A stretch of DNA of 64,000 nt from Serratia inhibens (GTDB lineage: Bacteria > Pseudomonadota > Gammaproteobacteria > Enterobacterales > Enterobacteriaceae). The stretch's first letter is position 1. The number at the start of each line of letters is the position of its first letter. The translations under genes and the position numbers were made by a program. Under the pieces are notes generated by a model. It searched no databases. It saw only the letters and a list, made by a program, of their open reading frames with translations, and was not told where the DNA came from. The DNA lies in assembly GCF_003591175.1 (NCBI RefSeq), contig NZ_QYYG01000001.1, positions 806,001 to 870,000 of the forward strand, written 5' to 3'. Of this stretch, positions 9,997 to 18,646 are shown in pieces.

Positions 9997-10236
9997 ATGG
10001 GCAAAACCGTGGTAAAAATAGGCAGTTTTGAGGTTGATGATGCGCATTTGTCCTCCTCGTCCGAGCAGGCCAGCACGCTGACCATTCCCTGCAAGTCGGA
10101 TCCCGACTTGTGCATGCAATTAGACGGATGGGATGAACACACCAGCATTCCAGCGACGCTGGATGGCAAGCATTCGCTGCTGTTTAAGCAGCATTACGAT
10201 CGGCAATCCGATGCCTGGGTGATGCGGCTGGCATGA
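9997..10236 (+). CDS. yebV: YebV family protein
   Basis: A 79-residue protein that matches E. coli YebV (78 residues) over the core LTIPCKSDPDLCMQLD and the ending RQSDAWVMRLA. Function is unknown. The start at ATG 9997 is fixed by AAGGAG at 9986-9991. In E. coli yebV directly follows yebU/rsmF; here the pilus operon separates the two. Confidence 0.9.
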   Translation: MGKTVVKIGSFEVDDAHLSSSSEQASTLTIPCKSDPDLCMQLDGWDEHTSIPATLDGKHSLLFKQHYDRQSDAWVMRLA

Positions 10237-10251
10237 ACAACGATGAACTGA

Positions 10252-10293
10252 AAAACGCGCCGTGAGTCCCAGGAAACACGGCGCGTTTTTTTA
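10252..10293. terminator. Bidirectional terminator after yebV
   Basis: AAAACGCGCCGTG pairs with CACGGCGCGTTTT, followed by a T-tract on the + strand and by an A-rich start that gives a T-tract on the - strand. It serves yebV and the convergent C39-like gene, and it overlaps the stop codon of the latter. Confidence 0.85.
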
Positions 10294-10908
10294 TGTGATG
10301 GCGATACCGCGACCGGCGAAGAAACGGCCAAAACGGCTCAGCGGCAGCGTCACCTGTTGGCGCGTGGCTTGGCTGTCGCCAGAAGGATTGTGAAAGGTCA
10401 CGTTCTCGGCCTCAACGGCGGTGACCAGCACCAGATGGCCGCCCCGCTGCGGCGGTGTCTGATCGGGCTGACGAATGCCCGGGTGGACCGAGGCCATGAA
10501 ATAACGCCGCTGCGCCAGCAATTGCGGCAATGCCTCCGCGTCGAGACCGACCCGCACCTCGGCGTCCAACGCAAACTGCTCACGCACATAGTCAACAAAA
10601 GGCGCGTAGATCAACCCTTTGATGTTTTCACCCTCATGGACATAAGCACCGTACGGCAGGCTACGACGCGCCAGTTCCAACACCGGCGGCGCATCGCCGT
10701 CACGGTGGCTCAGTACCATTTTCAGGCAGGCCATACCGCAAACGTGATTGGCCCAGGCGATATATTCCGCCCGATCGCGCGCCCCGCTGCGCGCCCAGTT
10801 GGCGTCATCTGCCAAGGTCGCACGCCCGGCAATCAGATCGGCCGCCAGTTCGGGCGTCGCCCATTGGCAAACGTAGGGGACCGCAGTCGTCAAATCAGAA
10901 AGTCTCAA
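10291..10908 (-). CDS. C39-like papain-fold cysteine peptidase domain protein
   Basis: A 205-residue protein without a signal peptide. The pattern WANHVCGMACLKMVL (candidate nucleophile Cys57) and RGGHLVLVTAV...FHNPSG (candidate His158 and Asn174) is that of the peptidase C39-like superfamily. No transport or ATPase domain is attached, so this is a free-standing domain. The gene overlaps the ASCH-domain gene upstream by 14 bases, so the two are probably co-translated. Substrate and role are unknown; the catalytic residues are assigned by pattern only. Confidence 0.7.
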   Translation of the reverse strand: MRLSDLTTAVPYVCQWATPELAADLIAGRATLADDANWARSGARDRAEYIAWANHVCGMACLKMVLSHRDGDAPPVLELARRSLPYGAYVHEGENIKGLIYAPFVDYVREQFALDAEVRVGLDAEALPQLLAQRRYFMASVHPGIRQPDQTPPQRGGHLVLVTAVEAENVTFHNPSGDSQATRQQVTLPLSRFGRFFAGRGIAIT

Positions 10909-11287
10909 TCACTTTGAAATTCATCAGCACCAGCGTCATATCCGGCGAGAACAACTCATACTCTTCAAAGAAACTCTGCAGCTCTTTACGCCAGTACGCC
11001 AGTGAACGATCGCCTTCCCCTTCGGCATAGGCATGCGCTTCGTCAACCTGATCGTAGGTTTTCATCTCCACCGAGGTCAGCTCTACCGCACAGACCGGAA
11101 CATTTTTACCGTCAACGACCACAAACACGTCGCCGGCCAGCGGAATGCCTTCCCCGTCGAGGTTGGAGCAGGTGGCGGTCTTGGTGCCATTGAGGATCAG
11201 CTTGACCACATCATCAGCCTGCTGCTCGGTGTTGCCGAACGCCCAACGCTCGGTGTTCTCATATTTCTTCGGAATTGCCTCTGACAT
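10895..11287 (-). CDS. ASCH domain-containing protein
   Basis: A 130-residue ASCH-superfamily (PUA-like fold) protein, recognised from the N-terminal AFGNTEQQADDVVKLILNG, the TATCS segment, the PLAGDVFVVVDG strand and the YWRKELQSFFEE helix. ASCH proteins bind RNA or nucleosides, and some are amidohydrolases of modified nucleosides such as N4-acetylcytidine. Which applies here is not known. Its 3' end overlaps the C39-like gene. Confidence 0.8.
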   Translation of the reverse strand: MSEAIPKKYENTERWAFGNTEQQADDVVKLILNGTKTATCSNLDGEGIPLAGDVFVVVDGKNVPVCAVELTSVEMKTYDQVDEAHAYAEGEGDRSLAYWRKELQSFFEEYELFSPDMTLVLMNFKVIETF

Positions 11288-11488
11288 TGCCTTACCTTAT
11301 TAAATGAATCATTGTGCAGACAGAATAGTACAACGTATTCCCCGCCGCCTGCACCTGCCGAATTCGCCGCGCTGCGGCACAAACCCACACCATTTACAGG
11401 TTTTTTACGGTAAATCTCTGTGCCTGCATCAGGGCAACAGGCATACTGTGATCGATATTCACACCATGGCTCAAGGCCAGGCGGTAAA

Positions 11489-11596
11489 ATGAAAAATGAC
11501 GACAAAGATCCCGATGACACCTTCAGTGACTTATTAAAAGTCATTGCGCTGGTCGTGATTGCTCTCTTTGTTATCGGCGGCTGGTACTTCAGCTGA
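11489..11596 (+). CDS. Small membrane protein, 35 residues
   Basis: A 35-codon reading frame with an acidic N-terminus (KNDDKDPDD) and one hydrophobic helix (LLKVIALVVIALFVIGGW). No strong Shine-Dalgarno is present. It lies 21 bases before another 35-residue single-helix protein. I do not recognise a family; the reading frame is supported by its composition and by the paired neighbour. Confidence 0.5.
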   Translation: MKNDDKDPDDTFSDLLKVIALVVIALFVIGGWYFS

Positions 11597-11617
11597 TCAG
11601 TAGAACAGGAGATCACC

Positions 11618-11725
11618 TTGGCCACCAAACGCATGCGCAGCAAGCACTGGAAGATGTTTTTGATTCTGTTGCTGATCTGTCTCGCCCTGTTGTTATTGCG
11701 CTGGGCGGCAATCGTCTTCGGTTAA
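11618..11725 (+). CDS. yniD: Small membrane protein YniD-like
   Basis: A 35-residue protein starting at TTG 11618 with AGGAG six bases upstream. Its basic N-terminus ending in KHWKM, a leucine-rich helix and the terminal LLLLRWAAIVFG resemble, from memory, E. coli YniD (35 residues, KKHWKM ... LLLRWAAMIWG). YniD is an inner-membrane small protein of unknown function. Confidence 0.75.
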   Translation: MATKRMRSKHWKMFLILLLICLALLLLRWAAIVFG

Positions 11726-11755
11726 CGCCGGCCCGGTCAAACCCCGATGCCGGTT

Positions 11756-11920
11756 TCAGTTATGCCGTTCGCCCGGCGTTTTAGCCACCGGCTCCAGCAA
11801 CTCCCGCAAATAGGCTATTCGCGCTTCCCCCTGCGGCAACCACAGGCGGCATAACCGATTTTGCACTTCTGCCCGCCGGCTCAGGCGATAATATTCCGCC
11901 AGTTGATCGACCAGTTTCAT
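11756..11920 (-). CDS. Small hypothetical protein, 54 residues
   Basis: A 54-codon frame beginning MKLVDQLAEYYRLSRRAE and ending KTPGERHN, preceded by GGAGG with six bases to the ATG, a near-ideal ribosome binding site. The product is predicted to be helical, basic and soluble, with no signal peptide. No family is recognised. Confidence 0.55.
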   Translation of the reverse strand: MKLVDQLAEYYRLSRRAEVQNRLCRLWLPQGEARIAYLRELLEPVAKTPGERHN

Positions 11921-12088
11921 CACGCACCCTCCAGATATTCGACAGGGTCAGTATTGGGCGAAAAAACCAGAAGAAACACTGATGCCTTATTTTTTATGCT
12001 TCCGGTTTTAACGTTGTGCGACCGGTGCAGTGGCGAACCCCGGGACCAACTGCTACATTGACCAAAAATCACCCAGCCGAGGTAAACG

Positions 12089-12298
12089 ATGATGTTCTCG
12101 GAGCAGGAGATAAAACCCGTGTGGGATGAGGTCGCCCGATTGATTGGTGACAGCGTGATGCAACTGCGCCATCGCGGCGAGGTGTTATCGGTGGAAACGC
12201 TGGCGAAGCACCTGGCGCGGCAGTTGGCTGAAAGCAACGATATCGAACGCCGGATCCTGATCGGTGCGGCGATCAACATGCTGAAAGATGGAAAGTGA
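12089..12298 (+). CDS. Small helical protein, possibly AriR/YmgB-like
   Basis: A 69-residue protein with GAGGT upstream of its start (ATG 12089 or 12092). The spacing of residues in IGDSVMQLRHRGEVLS...LARQLAESNDIERR resembles the AriR/YmgB biofilm-regulator family, which are small helical dimers. The match is by pattern only. A strong hairpin overlaps and follows its stop codon. Confidence 0.6.
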   Translation: MMFSEQEIKPVWDEVARLIGDSVMQLRHRGEVLSVETLAKHLARQLAESNDIERRILIGAAINMLKDGK

Positions 12299-12325
12299 AT
12301 CGCCAACCGGAATGGTTGGCGATTC
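12297..12325. terminator. Perfect 12-bp inverted repeat after the AriR-like gene
   Basis: GAATCGCCAACC and GGTTGGCGATTC form a perfect 12-bp stem with a five-base loop, starting at the stop codon. There is no T-tract, so it may act as an RNA 3' end protector or a weak terminator. Confidence 0.55.
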
Positions 12326-12462
12326 GGCAGAAGCCCGAGGTATGCAAGCCCGGCCTTCTGAGCGCTACTATGTCAGGCTGACACGATGAAATTAATAGGA
12401 ATTATCGCGTTTTTACCAAAAAACACTATTTTTGTTGCTCTGGCCCATCGACAGCAAAATAA

Positions 12463-12487
12463 AAAACCGGTGGGTTCCCCCGGTTTT
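12463..12487 (-). terminator. Terminator of the 2-hydroxycarboxylate transporter gene
   Basis: Read on the - strand, AAAACCGG, a GGGAACCCA loop and CCGGTTTTTTATTTT form a stem with a T-tract 19 bases after the transporter stop codon. Confidence 0.75.
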
Positions 12488-12505
12488 CCATCATGAATTT
12501 TGCGC

Positions 12506-13849
12506 TCAGACCAACCAACCCAGCAATAATGTCGCGCCAATCACGGTAGAGGCGCCGCCAATGCGCGTGGCAATTTGCGCGAACGGCATCAGCCCCATGC
12601 GGTTGGAGGCAGAGAGGATCGCCACGTCGCCGGTACCGCCCAGCCCGCTGTGGCAGCAGGTAACGATCGCCGCTTCAATCGGGTACATTTTCAGGTAAGG
12701 CGCAATCAGGAAGCTCACCACGCCCATCGACAACACCACCGAACCGCAGACCACCACATACCCCACCGAGAACACCGCCACCACGCTTTCCAGCGGCACA
12801 TACAACATACCCAGGCCAATCATCAACGGCCACACCAGAGCGGTAGAAACGAACTTGTAAAAACTGTGCGCACCGGTTTCCATCGAGACCGGGATCACCC
12901 GGCAATATTTGCACAGTACGGCAAACAAAATCATCAGCACCGGGCCGGGAATATGCACTATATGTTCAAACAGGCCGCCGACGATAAAGAAAGCGCAGAT
13001 CACCAGCAGCCCACCGCCCATCAGTTGGAAATCGACATTACCGTTGGTTTCCTTGATGGCGAACACTGCGTTTTCCTGCGCCGAACGGATCAGCATGCCG
13101 TCACCGCTCAGAGCCTTGCGCTGCAAGCCGATACGCGCCAACACCCCGGCCGCGACGATAGCGAAGATATTGCCCAGTACCGCCGCCGGCGCCAGTTGCG
13201 CCACGTAGACGTCCGGTGTCGATCCTAAAATGGCGGAATACGCCAGCGACAGCGGCAAAATACCTTCACCTATGCCGCCACCGATGATCGGCACGATGAT
13301 AAAAAAGAAGGTGTGATAGAAGGTAAAGCCAAACAGCTTGCCCACCAGCAACCCGGTGACCACCGCCGTCACCGTCCCGACCACCAAAGGCACGAACATG
13401 CGGATCATGCCCTGGATCAGAATTACCCGGTTCATGCCGAGTATGCTGCCCACCACCAGGCTGGCGATAACGAAGTACAACAGATTAGCTTCTTTCATCA
13501 GCAGATGAACGGTGCCCATCACGTTGGGCTGGAAGACGTTGAAGTAAACCAGAACCGAAGGCACCATCAGACACAAAATGGCCGGGCCGCCAATATCCCG
13601 CAATACGGGAATACTTTTACCTAAATGCGCCAGCGCGAAACCCAGCGTCATAATCACCGCCAGGCCGCCGATCATATTCTTTGGCAAGAAGTTGGCATAG
13701 GCCGACACGGTTACAATGGCGCAAATAGTGATAAACAACGCGACCGGAACCGCGCCGATATCCATTTGTCGAATTTGGTTAATTAATCCTGATGAATCAG
13801 GTAGCGACGTATTTTTCTCACAGGCAATTTCTGCATTTATCTGTTTCAT
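12506..13849 (-). CDS. 2-hydroxycarboxylate transporter family symporter (CitS/MaeN-like)
   Basis: A 447-residue membrane protein of the 2HCT family, which carries citrate, malate or lactate with Na+ or H+. The two re-entrant-loop signatures are present as GGGIGEG and GLGGTGD, placed symmetrically in the two halves. About 11 hydrophobic segments are visible. The first loop reads GGGIGEG, whereas Klebsiella CitS has GGGNGAG, so I do not assign citrate specificity; malate or mixed specificity is equally possible. The gene is divergent from pckA, which would link uptake of C4/C6 acids to oxaloacetate use. Confidence 0.9.
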   Translation of the reverse strand: MKQINAEIACEKNTSLPDSSGLINQIRQMDIGAVPVALFITICAIVTVSAYANFLPKNMIGGLAVIMTLGFALAHLGKSIPVLRDIGGPAILCLMVPSVLVYFNVFQPNVMGTVHLLMKEANLLYFVIASLVVGSILGMNRVILIQGMIRMFVPLVVGTVTAVVTGLLVGKLFGFTFYHTFFFIIVPIIGGGIGEGILPLSLAYSAILGSTPDVYVAQLAPAAVLGNIFAIVAAGVLARIGLQRKALSGDGMLIRSAQENAVFAIKETNGNVDFQLMGGGLLVICAFFIVGGLFEHIVHIPGPVLMILFAVLCKYCRVIPVSMETGAHSFYKFVSTALVWPLMIGLGMLYVPLESVVAVFSVGYVVVCGSVVLSMGVVSFLIAPYLKMYPIEAAIVTCCHSGLGGTGDVAILSASNRMGLMPFAQIATRIGGASTVIGATLLLGWLV

Positions 13850-14343
13850 TATTCACCCTGCTGACAAGTGTTCGGTGCGGAAGGGTTCGCCTAACTACAT
13901 GCGAAGAACGTTATTAAACAAAAACAACTGCTTATCATAAATTTTATTACGTATTTTCGTTTTTTAATAATGGAAAAAACAGTGGACAGCCCAGACAATA
14001 TGATAAAAAATAAAAATACAAAACTAAATTGCGCTGCGTTATTTCAATATTGTGAGCCCCAGCCAATGTTGGTTTTAATTAATTATCGTCAGCATTTTGT
14101 AATTAAATTAAGCAGGTTAAAATTCACTGCTATGCTATAGATGGAAGTAAAAATCCGTGCGTTTATTAATGAGAACCGGAACAGAAATTAGCTGAATCCG
14201 GTCAGCTGTACCCGGGCCTCTTCTCTGCACGCGGCACCGTGCGGGAGTGTGGCACATAATATATGCCGTATGACTTTCATCTTTTTTGCCAATGCTCCCA
14301 CGGCTTGAAAGGCTACGGACATAGAACCGATAAGGAAGTAGAT
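13850..14343. other. Divergent intergenic region, transporter / pckA
   Basis: This 494-base stretch between divergent genes is strongly AT-rich in its middle (13925-14150) and must hold both promoters. I see no convincing gene; short frames here lack ribosome binding sites. No regulator site could be assigned with confidence. Confidence 0.5.
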
Positions 14344-15963
14344 ATGTCTTCAATCGCTGTTACCCCACAAACGCTGGCCCGCTACGGTATCCATCAGGCT
14401 ACCGAGATCGTCTATAACCCAAGTTACGAACAACTGTTTACCGAGGAAACCCGCGCCGATCTGCCGGCGCTGGAGCGCGGTACGCTGACCCGGCTTGGTG
14501 CCGTTAACGTCGATACCGGCGAATTCACCGGCCGTTCCCCGAAAGACAAATACATCGTTCGTGACGACACTACGCGCGATACCGTCTGGTGGTCCGATAA
14601 CGGCACCGGCAAAAACGACAATCAACCGCTGTCGCCGGAAGTCTGGCAGCACCTGAAAACCCTGGTGGGCAATCAGCTCTCCGGCAAGCGCCTGTTCGTG
14701 GTGGATGCATTCTGCGGCGCCAATGCCGATACCCGCCTGAAGGTACGTTTCATCACCGAAGTGGCCTGGCAGGCTCACTTCGTAAAAAACATGTTTATCC
14801 GCCCGAGCGACGCCGAACTGGCCGGTTTCGAACCGGACTTCGTGGTCATGAACGGCGCAAAATGCACCAACCCGGACTGGCAGCAACAGGGGCTGCATTC
14901 AGAGAACTTCGTCGCCTTCAACCTGACCGAACGCATTCAGTTGATCGGCGGCACCTGGTACGGCGGCGAAATGAAAAAGGGTCTGTTCTCCATCATGAAC
15001 TACCTGCTGCCGCTGCAAGGCATAGCCTCCATGCACTGCTCGGCCAACGTCGGCGAACAGGGTGACGTGGCGATATTCTTTGGCCTGTCCGGCACCGGCA
15101 AAACCACCCTCTCCACCGATCCCAAGCGCCAGTTGATCGGTGACGACGAACATGGCTGGGACGACGACGGCGTGTTCAACTTTGAAGGCGGCTGTTATGC
15201 GAAGACCATCAAGCTCTCGCAGCAGGCCGAGCCGGAAATTTATCAGGCAATTCGTCGCGATGCGCTGCTGGAAAACGTGCAGGTGCTGGCAGACGGCAGC
15301 ATTGACTTCGATGACGCCGGCAAAACCGAAAATACCCGCGTGTCCTACCCGATCGACCACATCGAAAACATCGTCAAACCGGTGTCCAAGGCCGGCCATG
15401 CCAAGAAAATCATCTTCCTGACGGCGGATGCCTTCGGGGTGTTGCCGCCGGTTTCTCGCCTGACGCCGCAACAAACCCAGTATCACTTCCTGTCCGGCTT
15501 TACCGCCAAGCTGGCCGGTACCGAACGCGGCATCACCACGCCAACCCCCACCTTCTCCGCCTGTTTCGGCGCCGCGTTCCTGACGCTGCACCCGACGCAG
15601 TACGCCGAAGTGCTGGTGAAACGCATGGAAGCGGCCGGTGCCCAGGCCTATCTGGTGAATACCGGCTGGAACGGCAGCGGCAAGCGCATCTCCATCAAGG
15701 ACACGCGCGGCATTATCGACTCGATTTTGAACGGTGAGATTGAGCACGCCGTGACCTTCACCCTGCCGATCTTTGGCCTGGCGGTCCCGACGGCGCTACC
15801 GGGCGTTGATCCTTCAATCCTCGACCCGCGCAAAACCTACGCCGATGAATCGCTATGGCAGGAAAAAGCACAGGATTTGGCACAGCGCTTTATCGATAAC
15901 TTCGCCAAATACACCGTGACTCCGGCCGGCGAAAAGCTGGTGAACGCCGGACCCAAGCTGTAA
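14344..15963 (+). CDS. pckA: Phosphoenolpyruvate carboxykinase (ATP)
   Basis: A 539-residue enzyme, against 540 in E. coli, that converts oxaloacetate and ATP to phosphoenolpyruvate, CO2 and ADP for gluconeogenesis. The P-loop [11 protein letters not shown] (near residue 246), the metal-binding [11 protein letters not shown] (near 266) and the substrate region GRSPKDKY are intact. ATG 14344 is chosen because AAGGAAG precedes it and the N-terminus then matches the family; an in-frame ATG at 14263 would add 27 unrelated residues. Confidence 0.97.
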   Translation: MSSIAVTPQTLARYGIHQATEIVYNPSYEQLFTEETRADLPALERGTLTRLGAVNVDTGEFTGRSPKDKYIVRDDTTRDTVWWSDNGTGKNDNQPLSPEVWQHLKTLVGNQLSGKRLFVVDAFCGANADTRLKVRFITEVAWQAHFVKNMFIRPSDAELAGFEPDFVVMNGAKCTNPDWQQQGLHSENFVAFNLTERIQLIGGTWYGGEMKKGLFSIMNYLLPLQGIASMHCSANVGEQGDVAIFFGLSGTGKTTLSTDPKRQLIGDDEHGWDDDGVFNFEGGCYAKTIKLSQQAEPEIYQAIRRDALLENVQVLADGSIDFDDAGKTENTRVSYPIDHIENIVKPVSKAGHAKKIIFLTADAFGVLPPVSRLTPQQTQYHFLSGFTAKLAGTERGITTPTPTFSACFGAAFLTLHPTQYAEVLVKRMEAAGAQAYLVNTGWNGSGKRISIKDTRGIIDSILNGEIEHAVTFTLPIFGLAVPTALPGVDPSILDPRKTYADESLWQEKAQDLAQRFIDNFAKYTVTPAGEKLVNAGPKL

Positions 15964-15981
15964 ACACTCCCTGTTTTATCC

Positions 15982-16007
15982 GGGCGCCTGAAGGCGCCCT
16001 TTTTATT
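15982..16007 (+). terminator. Terminator of pckA
   Basis: GGGCGCC, loop TGAA and GGCGCCC are followed by TTTTTATTT, starting 19 bases after the pckA stop: a textbook intrinsic terminator. Confidence 0.92.
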
Positions 16008-16184
16008 TCCATTGACCCGTTTTGACTGGGTGAAACAACCGCTAGCCCGGATGTCGTATCACAGACAGGATATCAGTCCCATCAGCAGCACATATTTGCA
16101 GTCAGCCGGAGAACAACGTTGACCCTCTGTCGCCGCACAGGGCGATGGCCGGCAGAGAATAGACTGCGCTCATCTCGCTCCTCC

Positions 16185-17582
16185 TTACCGGGCCGACTCA
16201 AGCGGCAGAAACGTCTCGGCAAAAATGTCGGGCTGGTAGCCTGCGGCGGCAAAAAGATGCTGACGGGACTCGTCGATCGCCGCACGGAGCCGCTCGCTGT
16301 CCACTCCCAGTACCTTGCCGTCGCGCTTGACGACGCGTCCGCCAATCATGACAGTATCAATATTGCTGCGTTCGGCCGCATGCACCACCGTGCCGAATGC
16401 GTTGCCTGACGGGTAAAGGTTTATGTCCTCGGTACGGATAAGGATCAGGTCGGCCTGTTTTCCCGGTGCCAGGCTGCCGATTTTGTCCTGCAACCCTGCA
16501 CAGGCGGCGCCGTCAGCCGTGGCGGCTTTCAGCAGGCTATGAGCCTGCAGGGTCACCGGAGGATGCTCTGATCCGCAGCACTGCCGCTGGTGCATACCCA
16601 TGACGCGCTGCAGGTAAAATGCCACCCGCATCTCCATAAACATGTCGCCGCTGTAGGACGTCTCGTTATCCACGCTCAACCCCGGGTTGATCCCGTGACG
16701 CAGGGCTGACTGCAAGGCGAACATTCCATCCTCGATGCCGTAGTGCGCATCTGAGCGCGGACATACGTTGACCCGTACGCCGGCCTCGCGCAGAATTTGC
16801 CATCCGGCGTCCGACAGTGCGGTGCAGTGGTTAAAGATGTTATCAGAGCCCAGCAGCCCTTTCCGGTGTAGCCCTTCCAGCTCCGCCGCCATTGCGCCCC
16901 CGAAAAACTCGGTGATGATCGGCAGGCCCAGCCGCCGGGCTTCAGCCCACAGTTCAGGTTCCAATTGCGCCATCACGGCCAGCGAGACCAGGCTGTTGTC
17001 TCCTTTCTTGAAATATTTTTCCTGCAGGCGCTCCAGATTACCGGGCCAGTGGGCCTTGTCCCATTCTCCGGACACGGGCGCGCCGGAGGCATGTACGGAC
17101 CGGATACCTGCGTCAAGCAACGCCTCGACGGCGGCATCGGAGTGTGCGCCGGTACGGCTGTTGTGCGAGTTATCGACAACGGTGGTGATGCCGGCGTCGA
17201 TGCAACCCAGTGCGGTAAGCAGGTTGCCGATATACATGTCAGCCGGGCGATAGTATTTGGCAAAAGAGTAGTGCGTTGCGTTGCAGTAGTCTTCAAGCGT
17301 TGCGGCATTCGGGTTAAGCCGGCGCAGCTGCCCCTCCCACGAGTGGCGATGCGTATCGACCATGCCCGGCATGGCTATCATGCCGGACGCGTCGATAACG
17401 ACGGCGTCGCCGGCATCAATGCTTTTACTTATGGCCGTGATGGTGTTGCCTTCGATAAGGATATCGCCGCTGACCAAATTGCCTGTATCACCGTCCATGC
17501 TGAGAACCGTGGCTCCCCGGATAAGCGTCCGGGCGGCCGGCAAGTCAGCGTTCTGTACTATATTCCGGATATAATCAGTCAT
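16185..17582 (-). CDS. Amidohydrolase-superfamily protein (TrzN/AtzA/SsnA-like)
   Basis: A 465-residue metal-dependent hydrolase of the amidohydrolase superfamily. It shows the DTHRH metal motif, a later NHCTALSD histidine, a conserved SVDNE aspartate and the C-terminal KQADLILI strand. At the position where relatives have a metal- or substrate-binding His (HVSE/HAAE type), this protein reads IITEFFGG, so the His appears to be missing. ATG 17582 is chosen over an upstream TTG at 17615. It is divergent from a LysR gene, which probably controls it. The substrate is unknown; deamination or dechlorination of a ring nitrogen compound is only a family guess. Confidence 0.8.
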   Translation of the reverse strand: MTDYIRNIVQNADLPAARTLIRGATVLSMDGDTGNLVSGDILIEGNTITAISKSIDAGDAVVIDASGMIAMPGMVDTHRHSWEGQLRRLNPNAATLEDYCNATHYSFAKYYRPADMYIGNLLTALGCIDAGITTVVDNSHNSRTGAHSDAAVEALLDAGIRSVHASGAPVSGEWDKAHWPGNLERLQEKYFKKGDNSLVSLAVMAQLEPELWAEARRLGLPIITEFFGGAMAAELEGLHRKGLLGSDNIFNHCTALSDAGWQILREAGVRVNVCPRSDAHYGIEDGMFALQSALRHGINPGLSVDNETSYSGDMFMEMRVAFYLQRVMGMHQRQCCGSEHPPVTLQAHSLLKAATADGAACAGLQDKIGSLAPGKQADLILIRTEDINLYPSGNAFGTVVHAAERSNIDTVMIGGRVVKRDGKVLGVDSERLRAAIDESRQHLFAAAGYQPDIFAETFLPLESAR

Positions 17583-17728
17583 CTTCAGTTCACTTTTTTG
17601 AATGTTGTGAAGCAAAGGTAAGGAAAGTGATACTTCCGAAAAAGAGGGTTAAACTGTTTTCATTATTCAGCAATCACGAACAATAATGTTCGCCCGGTTG
17701 CTTCTGTTGTGGTTTATGGAAAAAGAAT

Positions 17729-18619
17729 ATGGACCGTATCCAGGCAATGCAGATTTTCGTCCGGGTGGCAGAGGCCGGGAGCTTTATTCTCGCGGCGGAA
17801 ACGCTTTCCTTACCGGCCTCAACGGTGAGCAGCACGATTAAAAATCTTGAAAAATATCTGCAGGTACGCCTGCTGAACAGAACAACCCGGCGGGTCAGCC
17901 TGACGACCGAAGGCGCACAGTATCTGGCGCAATGTCGGGAAATACTCGAGCTGATTGAGCATACGGAGTCCAGCCTGACTGACTCCGTAAAACGGCCGCA
18001 GGGACGTTTGCGGGTTGATATGCCTGGTGGCATTGCACATTTTGTCGTCATGCCGAATCTGAAAGACTTTTACCGACGCTACCCGGATATCTACCTGATG
18101 ATAGGCGTCAACGATCGGCAAGTAGATCTCGTTCAGGAGGGCGTAGATTGCGTCATTCGAACGGGGAACCTGAATGACTCAACGCTCGTCGCTCGCCCGC
18201 TCGGCCAGTTTCGCTGGGTGACCTGTGCTGCTCCGGCCTATCTCAGAGAAAACGGTATTCCGCAGACCCCGGAAGACTTGTCTCACCACCGGGCCATCCA
18301 TTATTTTTCAGGACACGCCAGGCGAGCGGGTGAAATGTGCTTCTTCAGCGGCACTGAAAAAATATCGGTACCGGTCAACGGCGTTGCCGCCGTCAATGAG
18401 ACAGGACTCTACATAAAAATGTGTCTTGAAGGATTCGGGCTGGCGCAGCTTGCCGAGAGAGTGGTAGCAGAACATCTGCAGGAAGGCCGGCTGATCGAAG
18501 TTATGGCGGACTGGCAGCCCGCCTCCGTGCCGGTTACCTTACTCTATCCGCATCAGCGTTTTCTCTCGCCAGCCGTGCGCGCATTCGCTGACTGGATAAC
18601 CGGACTTATTAAAGGTTGA
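17729..18619 (+). CDS. LysR-family transcriptional regulator
   Basis: A 296-residue LysR-type regulator with the N-terminal winged helix-turn-helix (FVRVAEAGSFILAAETLSLPASTVS) and a substrate-binding domain of the CrgA/DmlR-like subgroup (VDCVIRTGNLNDSTLVARPLG). It is divergent from the amidohydrolase gene across about 146 bases, the usual layout for a LysR regulator and its target. The inducer is unknown. Confidence 0.9.
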   Translation: MDRIQAMQIFVRVAEAGSFILAAETLSLPASTVSSTIKNLEKYLQVRLLNRTTRRVSLTTEGAQYLAQCREILELIEHTESSLTDSVKRPQGRLRVDMPGGIAHFVVMPNLKDFYRRYPDIYLMIGVNDRQVDLVQEGVDCVIRTGNLNDSTLVARPLGQFRWVTCAAPAYLRENGIPQTPEDLSHHRAIHYFSGHARRAGEMCFFSGTEKISVPVNGVAAVNETGLYIKMCLEGFGLAQLAERVVAEHLQEGRLIEVMADWQPASVPVTLLYPHQRFLSPAVRAFADWITGLIKG

Positions 18620-18646
18620 TCGGTCAACGTGAGCGGACCGGTGCAT

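Noticed and set aside
12506-13849. Calling the 2HCT transporter citS
   Set aside because: The first signature loop differs from CitS and family members differ in substrate; only the family is supported.
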